Assembly (NCBI GenBank): GCA_044337515.1
Contig: JBIINK010000059.1
Location: forward strand, 1-11,656
Direction of reading: 5' to 3'
Source of the DNA: CAJBVG01 sp044337515
Lineage (GTDB): Bacteria > Bacteroidota > Bacteroidia > Sphingobacteriales > Sphingobacteriaceae
DNA length: 11,656 nt
The notes under the pieces are model-generated. The model did no database searches and was not told where the DNA came from. It saw only the letters and a list, made by a program, of their open reading frames with translations. Shown here piece after piece: positions 6,142 through 11,656 of this stretch. Position numbers and translations under genes: made by a program. Positions within the stretch are counted from its first letter, which is position 1. Every line of letters starts with the position of its first letter.

Positions 6142-6666
6142 CTTAAACATCATACTCTCTACCGGCTTCACTGTTTTGCTATTGTATTTTGCATTGCCTT
6201 TAGTGTTATACATGATTTCAATATGACCTTCTACAACAAAATAAATTAATTGTCCGATTGGCATGCCCGCATAAATACGTACAGGTTGCGTACTCGAAAT
6301 TTCTAATGTCCAAGTATTACAAAACCCTACATCGCCTTTACCCGCTGTTGCGTGGATATCAATTCCTAAACGGCCAGTGCTTGATTTGCCTTCTAAAAAA
6401 GGAACATGCGCATGCGTTTCCGTATATTCTAATGTTACTCCTAAATACAAAGTGTTTGGTTGCAAGACAAAACCCTCTGCTGGGATTTCAAAATGTTCGA
6501 TATGGTTGTGCTTCTTAGCATCCAGCACACGGTCTACATATACTGCTAAGTATTTTCCTAAATGCACATCGTAAGAATTGGTGCCCAAACATTCTCTGTT
6601 AAATGGCTCAATTACAATGGTTCCCTTTTCTATTTCTTCTAAAATTCGTTGGTCGGATAAAATCAT
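6130..6666 (-). CDS. dcd: dCTP deaminase (possibly bifunctional dCTP deaminase/dUTPase)
   Basis: 178 residues, trimeric dUTPase-like fold family, cytoplasmic, feeding dUMP/dTTP synthesis. Comparison with E. coli Dcd is collinear: Lys94-Ser95-Ser96 for Arg110-Ser111-Ser112, Arg99 for Arg115, His105 for His121, Ala108 for Ala124, and catalytic Glu122 for Glu138, with the same 23-residue Arg-to-Glu spacing. Gly109 replaces E. coli His125, giving HATAG; as I recall, the bifunctional enzymes of Mycobacterium and Methanocaldococcus also have TAG here, so dUTPase activity is possible but unproven. The start MILSDQRIL fits the family. It is divergent from the phosphopantetheinyl transferase with a 45-bp gap. 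The last codons form one arm of a palindrome. Confidence 0.94.
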   Translation of the reverse strand: MILSDQRILEEIEKGTIVIEPFNRECLGTNSYDVHLGKYLAVYVDRVLDAKKHNHIEHFEIPAEGFVLQPNTLYLGVTLEYTETHAHVPFLEGKSSTGRLGIDIHATAGKGDVGFCNTWTLEISSTQPVRIYAGMPIGQLIYFVVEGHIEIMYNTKGNAKYNSKTVKPVESMMFKNSF

Positions 6667-6678
6667 CGTTTGAATAGT

Positions 6679-6686
6679 TACTTTTG
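6679..6686 (+). promoter_or_regulatory. Candidate -7 promoter box TACTTTTG for the phosphopantetheinyl transferase gene
   Basis: TACTTTTG is an exact match to the Bacteroidota housekeeping -7 consensus TAnnTTTG. It lies 25 bases upstream of the ATG at 6712 in the 45-bp divergent gap, which would give a leader of about 20 nt. No TTTG -33 element is seen at the usual distance upstream, so the call rests on the -7 box and its position. No comparable box was found for dcd on the other strand. Confidence 0.5.
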
Positions 6687-6711
6687 ACTAAAATAAACAA
6701 TTAAAATAAAA

Positions 6712-7350
6712 ATGCCCATCATTTGGTCGAAACATCTTGGAAAAAATGGAGAGCTAGCGGTTTGGCACATTAACGAGGTGGCCGATGACTTATACAACAA
6801 GCTACAGCTAAACGCTGCAGAGAAGTCTTTTTACGATTCTTTGCATGCTGGTAAGCGTAATATGCATTGGTTGGGCAGTCGTGTGCTGTTACGTACCTTG
6901 CTCAATACTACCGAATACATCGATTGCCAGTTGGATGGGAATAACAAACCCTACTTGGTGAATTTCCCTTATGAGATTTCCATTTCCCATTCAAATGATT
7001 TTGCCGCTGTAATTATTTACAAAAAGAAAGCGGTTGGAGTGGACATTGAAAAAATATCGGATAAAATAGAGCGCATTGCAAAACGTTTTTTAAGCGAAAA
7101 AGAATTAGAAAATATTTCTGAAGAAAATAGAACAGAACAACTCTATGCTTGCTGGGGAATTAAAGAAACGCTTTATAAATTATATGGTAAAGGTAATCTG
7201 CCTTTTATTGGTGGAATAGAAATTGATCCGTTCGATTATAAAAAACAAGGCTTTGCAATAGCTCGAATAAATTTGCCGGATTTTAAATGTGAATATAAAA
7301 TAGAATATTTAAAACTTGGGGAGTATATGTTAACTTGGTGTATTGGTTAA
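6712..7350 (+). CDS. 4'-phosphopantetheinyl transferase superfamily protein (Sfp/AcpS-like)
   Basis: 212 residues. It carries the family's Mg/CoA signature GVDIE at 109-113 and WGIKETLYK at 148-156 (W-x-x-K-E), preceded by ISISHSNDFAAV (89-100), where the SISHS segment is the usual substrate-contacting strand. The enzyme moves the phosphopantetheine arm from CoA to a Ser of an acyl, peptidyl or aryl carrier protein in the cytoplasm. The length is close to that of Sfp-type (two-lobe) enzymes of about 220 residues rather than the 120-residue AcpS. No carrier-protein, PKS or NRPS gene is in the window, so the target is unknown; in genomes without AcpS this type can serve fatty-acid synthesis. 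Its TAA touches the dnaG stop codon with no intervening base. Confidence 0.92.
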   Translation: MPIIWSKHLGKNGELAVWHINEVADDLYNKLQLNAAEKSFYDSLHAGKRNMHWLGSRVLLRTLLNTTEYIDCQLDGNNKPYLVNFPYEISISHSNDFAAVIIYKKKAVGVDIEKISDKIERIAKRFLSEKELENISEENRTEQLYACWGIKETLYKLYGKGNLPFIGGIEIDPFDYKKQGFAIARINLPDFKCEYKIEYLKLGEYMLTWCIG

Positions 7351-9279
7351 TTATTTCATCACTACAACACCTAGTTTTTTCTCTAGGAACGAAACCTGCG
7401 CTTTAGTTTGTTGATACAATTGCAATAATTCCATTTGCATCACTTCATCACTCACTTCTTTTAATTGGTTTTGAATCTCCATTAATACTGTCATCATTTT
7501 TTTAAGTATGAGGTGTGCCATGGCATTGTCCACTACTTTTTTAACAATGGTATCTTCTTTAGGAATATGTATATCAAAGTCTTTCCATTTTTCGCTCAAC
7601 ACATATTGAGTACTTAGTAATTCTGCAGCAGTACCACTGATGCTCGCGTCGGGATGTTGCGTGAAAAACTTTTCATCGGGAATGAAATTCGATTGTATCG
7701 ATTTCTTAAATAAATCGAGCATGCTCACATAAGGCTCATTGAGAAAATTAATACTGGCATTCTCAATTTCGGATAATATATGCTGTGCAACAGTAGTATC
7801 GACACCTTGATCTTCATCTTTGTAATCGATGTTGGCATAAAGCATTAGAATTCTAATAATCTCTTTTTCCTGATTAGCATTACTATGATCAACACGGGGT
7901 TGCTCTTTAATAAAATCTTCTTCGGGAGTATGAACAGATAAGTCTTCTTGATTATTTTCTTTCTTAATCTTTTTTACCTTAATCTTATTGAGTTCAGACA
8001 ATAAGATTCGCTCTTCCATTTCCAATAACGAGCTACACTCTTTTACAAATAGTGATGCTTTAATTTGATCAGGAATTTTTGAAATGCTTTCTAAAATATC
8101 TTTGATTAAATCCGCTTTTTTAATCGGATCGTTTTTTACGTCTTTTAATAATAAGTCTGTTTTGAAAACGATAAAATCTTTTTTCGCAACATCAACATAT
8201 TCTGTAAACTTAGTACTGCCTACTTCTCTTACATACGAATCAGGATCGTGACCATCAGGGAACAACACCACTTTCACATTGAGGCCTTCTTCCAAAATCA
8301 TATCGATACCACGCAAGGATGCTTTTATTCCCGCAGGGTCGCCATCATAAAGTATGGTGATGTTTTTACTGAAGCGAGAAATTAATTTTATTTGCTCCAC
8401 GGTAAGTGATGTACCTGAAGAAGCTACTACGTTTTCAATACCTGATTGATGTAGAGAAACCACATCGGTATATCCTTCAACTAAAAAACAATTATCTAAA
8501 TCGCGTATTGCTTTCTTCGCGAAATACAAACCATAAAGCACATTACTCTTGTGGTATATTTCACTTTCTGGCGAGTTCACATACTTCGGACTATTCGGTT
8601 CGGTTTTTAAAATTCTACCACCGAATGCAATTACTCTACCGGATACACTGTGTATTGGAAACATTACTCGATTACGAAAACGATCGTAAACGCTGTTCTT
8701 TGTTTCATTGAAAATACTTAAACCCGTTTCAAGTAAAAAAGCTTTTTGAAAACCTTCTTTTTCTGCTCTATCGGTTAAGGTACTCCACTCGCTTAAACTG
8801 TAACCGAGTTCAAATTTTTTGATGATGTCTTCGCGGAAGCCACGTTCTTTGAAATAACTCAAGCCGATAGCCTGACCCATTTCATTCTCCCATAAATTCT
8901 CTGCAAAAACTTTCTTAGCCCAATCGGCTACGAGCATTAAGCTTTCTCGCTTGTGTGCTGCTTCTTTATCTTCGTCTGTAGAGATTTCATCTTCTACAAT
9001 ATCAATGTTATATTTTTTAGCAAGGTAACGTAAGGCTTCTGGGTAAGTAAGTTTCTCGTGCTCCATAATGAAGTTCACGGAGTTGCCTGCCTTGCCACAA
9101 CCGAAGCATTTGTAAATTCCTTTTGCTGATGATACGTTAAAGGATGGTGTTTTTTCGTTATGAAAAGGACATAAGCCCAATAAACTAGATCCACGTTTTT
9201 TAAGATTCACAAAATCGCCAACTACCTCCTCAACCTGAGCGGCATCCATTATACGATCTATGCTTTCTTTAAGAATCAT
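7351..9279 (-). CDS. dnaG: DNA primase DnaG
   Basis: 642 residues; makes RNA primers at the replication fork. The N-terminal CHC2 zinc-binding domain has Cys37, His40, Cys58 and Cys61 (LCPFHNEKTPSF ... YKCFGCGKAG). The catalytic core follows, with its TOPRIM part showing Glu268 in FLVEGYTDVV and Asp312/Asp314 in ILYDGDPAG. The C-terminal part (about 440-642) is helical and variable, as expected for the helicase-binding domain, ending in a coiled segment. The start MILKESIDRIMDAAQVEEVV agrees with relatives in the phylum. Its ATG overlaps the stop of the upstream secreted-protein gene (ATGA, 4 nt), so translation may be coupled. No rpsU or rpoD neighbour is present, unlike the classical macromolecular-synthesis operon. 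Confidence 0.97.
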   Translation of the reverse strand: MILKESIDRIMDAAQVEEVVGDFVNLKKRGSSLLGLCPFHNEKTPSFNVSSAKGIYKCFGCGKAGNSVNFIMEHEKLTYPEALRYLAKKYNIDIVEDEISTDEDKEAAHKRESLMLVADWAKKVFAENLWENEMGQAIGLSYFKERGFREDIIKKFELGYSLSEWSTLTDRAEKEGFQKAFLLETGLSIFNETKNSVYDRFRNRVMFPIHSVSGRVIAFGGRILKTEPNSPKYVNSPESEIYHKSNVLYGLYFAKKAIRDLDNCFLVEGYTDVVSLHQSGIENVVASSGTSLTVEQIKLISRFSKNITILYDGDPAGIKASLRGIDMILEEGLNVKVVLFPDGHDPDSYVREVGSTKFTEYVDVAKKDFIVFKTDLLLKDVKNDPIKKADLIKDILESISKIPDQIKASLFVKECSSLLEMEERILLSELNKIKVKKIKKENNQEDLSVHTPEEDFIKEQPRVDHSNANQEKEIIRILMLYANIDYKDEDQGVDTTVAQHILSEIENASINFLNEPYVSMLDLFKKSIQSNFIPDEKFFTQHPDASISGTAAELLSTQYVLSEKWKDFDIHIPKEDTIVKKVVDNAMAHLILKKMMTVLMEIQNQLKEVSDEVMQMELLQLYQQTKAQVSFLEKKLGVVVMK

Positions 9280-10235
9280 TTTGCAATACTATAGCCTGGT
9301 TTAAAAGCTGAATGATGAATATCAAATGTACAAATTTCCTTTTTCTTAAAAGGTATATCCCAATCGCCATCATACGAAATATGCGTTGCTACTAGCTTAT
9401 CCTCGCTCACGTAACTTAATTCGATATTCATTTTTACATTAAAATCAAATGGAACGGAACTGTAACGCATATCAATAAACCTCCCTAAAATAGTTAAATT
9501 TCGTGCATCAAAAATGGTGGTAAGCTCTTTTATCATCGTATCGCCTTCTTTCCACCATGATAGTCCATCTTTGGTTTTACACTTAAAATAGTATACCGGA
9601 ATGGAGTCTTGATAGGTAGCATGATAAAAAGAAAAGGTGTAATATTTGCTTAGCTCCGGACCAAAAATTTCGGTCTTGTCGCTTATTAAAGGAATACCAT
9701 GTACGGGTTTGCCTGGCGTAAAAATAAGTGTCTTTAGTTTTTGTTTGTACCCTTCTTCATCAGATTGTGAGCCAGCCACTTTTTTAGTTGCAGTGAAGTC
9801 GGTATTCCGATCATTCATAAAAATATAAGAAAACATTTTTACGGTGTATAAATTGAAATCGCCATTACGCCTAAATACTTTACCGCTATCTATTTTCAAT
9901 AATTGTGTTTGCTTATAATTCGGAGTTGAATTGTCATGTGATACTTTTCGAATAATTTTTGCAAGAATTCGATTATCCTCGTCGTATGTTTTAATGAGAT
10001 TATTCGCTACAAAAGAATATTTACGAAGGTCGTGAAAGGCTTGGTAGAACGCGGTATCCTTCATCATCACCTCTACAAAATCGTCCATACTTAAGCCACG
10101 CTTAGCCGTAACGGTTAATGCAGAATCAATAGTAACAGTACGAAGAGTATCGGAGAAAAAAGGACGCCTAGTTTGGGCGATGGTAGTTGAAGTAAGAAAT
10201 ACGAATGCTAGTAGAATTAGTTTTGCTTTCTTCAT
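9276..10235 (-). CDS. Uncharacterised secreted protein, translationally coupled to dnaG
   Basis: 319 residues. MKKAKLILLAFVFLTSTTIA is a signal peptide with cleavage before Gln21, a common Bacteroidota arrangement. No transmembrane helix or lipobox follows and no T9SS tail is seen, so it is probably periplasmic or loosely bound at the outer membrane. The first part (about 45-110) is helical. The rest reads as alternating beta strands rich in Tyr/Phe with conserved-looking blocks, for example VYYFKCKTKDGLSWWKEGDT and MNIELSYVSEDKLVATHISY. The latter pattern (a fixed slope of beta strands ending in a 'for this reason the model is changed' type LolA-like sheet) is only a weak resemblance. I do not recognise the family. 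It overlaps dnaG by 4 nt. Confidence 0.8.
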   Translation of the reverse strand: MKKAKLILLAFVFLTSTTIAQTRRPFFSDTLRTVTIDSALTVTAKRGLSMDDFVEVMMKDTAFYQAFHDLRKYSFVANNLIKTYDEDNRILAKIIRKVSHDNSTPNYKQTQLLKIDSGKVFRRNGDFNLYTVKMFSYIFMNDRNTDFTATKKVAGSQSDEEGYKQKLKTLIFTPGKPVHGIPLISDKTEIFGPELSKYYTFSFYHATYQDSIPVYYFKCKTKDGLSWWKEGDTMIKELTTIFDARNLTILGRFIDMRYSSVPFDFNVKMNIELSYVSEDKLVATHISYDGDWDIPFKKKEICTFDIHHSAFKPGYSIAK

Positions 10236-10254
10236 AAATTTAAATTGTAAATTA

Positions 10255-10307
10255 TGAGTTGTGAGTTGTGAATTATTTTTAACTCACAATTCACAACTTA
10301 CAACTTA
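10255..10307. repeat. 20-bp stem inverted repeat of GTTGTGA words after pntB
   Basis: 10255-10274 and 10288-10307 are near-perfect inverted arms: 18 Watson-Crick pairs and 2 G.T pairs around a 13-nt loop. It lies between the pntB stop codon (10315-10317) and the start of the secreted-protein gene (10235). In the minus-strand transcript it would fold 7 nt after the pntB stop, and could end or protect the pnt mRNA; there is no T-run directly after it. The word AACTCACAATTC (10281-10292) also occurs at 765-776. Confidence 0.8.
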
Positions 10308-10314
10308 CAACTGT

Positions 10315-11656
10315 TTACATTGTTTTCAATTCTGCAACCAACTCTGTCAATGCTTTCTTAGCATCGCCAAAGAACATTGAAGATTTTGGATCGTAGAATA
10401 ACAAGTTATCGATACCAGCATAACCTGCGTTCATAGAACGTTTGTTAATGATGATATGTTTTGCTTTATCAACTTCTAAAATTGGCATTCCATAAATTGG
10501 AGAGGAAGGATCTGATTTTGCTGCAGGGTTAACAACGTCGTTAGCACCTACTACTAAAACCACATCGGTTTGTTCGAACTCCGAATTAATTTCTTCCATC
10601 TCAATTAACTTACCATAATCAACATTAGATTCGGCAAGTAATACGTTCATGTGACCTGGCATACGACCAGCAACTGGGTGGATTGCATACTTCACTTCAA
10701 CACCACGTTCTTCTAATAATAATTCTAATTCGTGAATTACGTGTTGTGCTTGCGCAACTGCTAATCCGTAACCAGGTACAATTACTACTTTTTTCGAGTA
10801 GTTCATTAATACAGCTAAATCGGAAACTGAAATATCTTTGATAGAACCTTTAGGATCTTCTGCAGCACCAGTAGTTGCTGAGGCACCGAAGGCACCGAAG
10901 ATTACGCTGAACAATGAACGGTTCATTGCATTACACATTACGATAGTTAATAATGTACCTGCAGAACCTACAAGGATACCACCGGTTAACATTACTTTAT
11001 TGTCATACAAGAAACCACCGAATGCAGCAGCTAAACCTGTGAATGAGTTTAATAATGAAATAACTACTGGCATATCTGCACCACCGATTGGAATTACAAA
11101 TAACACCCCGTAAATTAATGAAGCAGCGAATAATACATATAAAATAGTTAAGCTATCAACTCCAGAAGTTACCATCCAAATACCGAAAATGGCTAAGCCA
11201 ATTAAGATGATGGTGTTGATGATATTGTATTTAGGGATACGAATTGGTTTACCCATTGCACCATTTAATTTTAGGTAAGCGATGATACTTCCTGAGAAAG
11301 AAACGCTACCAATAATTAAACCTGCAACAATAAATGAAAGTGAACCAACATGTCCAACATTATGCTCGTATTCTGTTAATCCGATTAAGGCTGCGCAAGC
11401 ACCACCCATACCGTTGAACATGGATACCAACTCTGGCATTTTTGTCATTTGTACTTTCTTCGCCGTTAACCAGCCGATAACAGTACCGATGGCAATACCA
11501 CCAAAAATTAATGCCATTTTTAATCCTTCACGAGAAGTAAGTACGATACCTTCTTCTGTTACTTTATTGTATAAGAATATTGTTGCAAGTATGGCAACAA
11601 CCATTCCGAATGCGGCGATTAAATTTCCTTTACGAGCTGACTTTGGATTACCCATC
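10315..11656 (-). CDS. pntB: NAD(P) transhydrogenase subunit beta, 5' end cut by the window
   Basis: At least 446 residues are in the window. The first Met visible (11655) is probably internal: the sequence NPKSARKGNLIAAFGM normally follows an N-terminal membrane helix, so the true start is beyond 11656. Domain II has about eight hydrophobic helices between residues 11 and 270, including the family segment KMPELVSMFNGMGGACAALIGL (in two parts, 73-94). Domain III, which binds NADP(H), runs from about 285 and shows GYGLAVAQAQ, HPVAGRMPGHMNVLLAE, VVGANDVVNPAA and KRSMNAGYAG. PntB with PntA uses the proton gradient to drive NADPH formation from NADH at the inner membrane. pntA is expected upstream, beyond the right edge. 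The C-terminus is complete. Confidence 0.96.
   Translation of the reverse strand, partial: MGNPKSARKGNLIAAFGMVVAILATIFLYNKVTEEGIVLTSREGLKMALIFGGIAIGTVIGWLTAKKVQMTKMPELVSMFNGMGGACAALIGLTEYEHNVGHVGSLSFIVAGLIIGSVSFSGSIIAYLKLNGAMGKPIRIPKYNIINTIILIGLAIFGIWMVTSGVDSLTILYVLFAASLIYGVLFVIPIGGADMPVVISLLNSFTGLAAAFGGFLYDNKVMLTGGILVGSAGTLLTIVMCNAMNRSLFSVIFGAFGASATTGAAEDPKGSIKDISVSDLAVLMNYSKKVVIVPGYGLAVAQAQHVIHELELLLEERGVEVKYAIHPVAGRMPGHMNVLLAESNVDYGKLIEMEEINSEFEQTDVVLVVGANDVVNPAAKSDPSSPIYGMPILEVDKAKHIIINKRSMNAGYAGIDNLLFYDPKSSMFFGDAKKALTELVAELKTM

Noticed and set aside
8406..8711. 101-residue plus-strand open frame inside dnaG
   Set aside because: Antisense shadow of the primase TOPRIM region, without a family resemblance or signal of its own.
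11653..11655. ATG at the right edge as the pntB start
   Set aside because: PntB proteins have a further membrane helix before the NPKSARKGN-like segment; the Met is most likely internal and the gene continues outside the window.

Overview
The window looks like a chromosomal stretch of a Bacteroidota bacterium, perhaps from the Flavobacteriales side (the order is only a guess). The evidence is a type IX secretion (T9SS) C-terminal sorting domain, signal peptides cleaved just before Gln, a candidate -7 box of the Bacteroidota form TAnnTTTG, no clear Shine-Dalgarno sequences, AT-rich DNA, and intergenic regions full of 7-8 bp simple repeats.

Layout. 1-650 (-): N-terminal part of an orphan ParA-type ATPase, cut by the left edge. 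651-817: divergent intergenic with two heptamer arrays. 818-2683 (+): a Nif3 metal protein followed by a coiled-coil/zinc-ribbon protein, probably one operon, closed by a strong intrinsic terminator whose T-tract touches the next start codon. 2743-4230 (+): exported TPR protein. 4231-4439: octamer array plus hairpins between convergent genes. 4440-5837 (-): secreted cyclophilin with two fibronectin-III-like modules and a T9SS tail. 5838-6129: a block of inverted and tandem repeats. 6130-6666 (-): dCTP deaminase. 6712-7350 (+): 4'-phosphopantetheinyl transferase, divergent from dcd. 7351-9279 (-): DnaG primase, directly abutting the previous gene tail to tail. 9276-10235 (-): unknown secreted protein overlapping dnaG by 4 nt. 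10315-11656 (-): NAD(P) transhydrogenase beta subunit, cut by the right edge.

The genes are mostly housekeeping: DNA replication (dnaG), nucleotide supply (dcd), carrier-protein activation, redox balance (pntB), with a few envelope or secreted proteins. I see no phage, transposase, CRISPR array, toxin-antitoxin or defence module, and no rRNA or tRNA gene.

The unusual part is the intergenic DNA. Nearly every larger gap carries its own short-word array, and some are arranged as inverted arms. The best case is 5844-6080, which is bounded by a perfect 14-bp inverted repeat, has an inner perfect 16-bp inverted repeat, and contains three perfect 21-bp tandem copies. It joins a second palindrome (6077-6141) with a GC-rich core, one arm of which encodes the last codons of dcd. 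A similar repeat appears inside the coding sequence of the T9SS tail. These are the main candidates for undescribed biology here, most likely a non-coding repeat family rather than a protein system.
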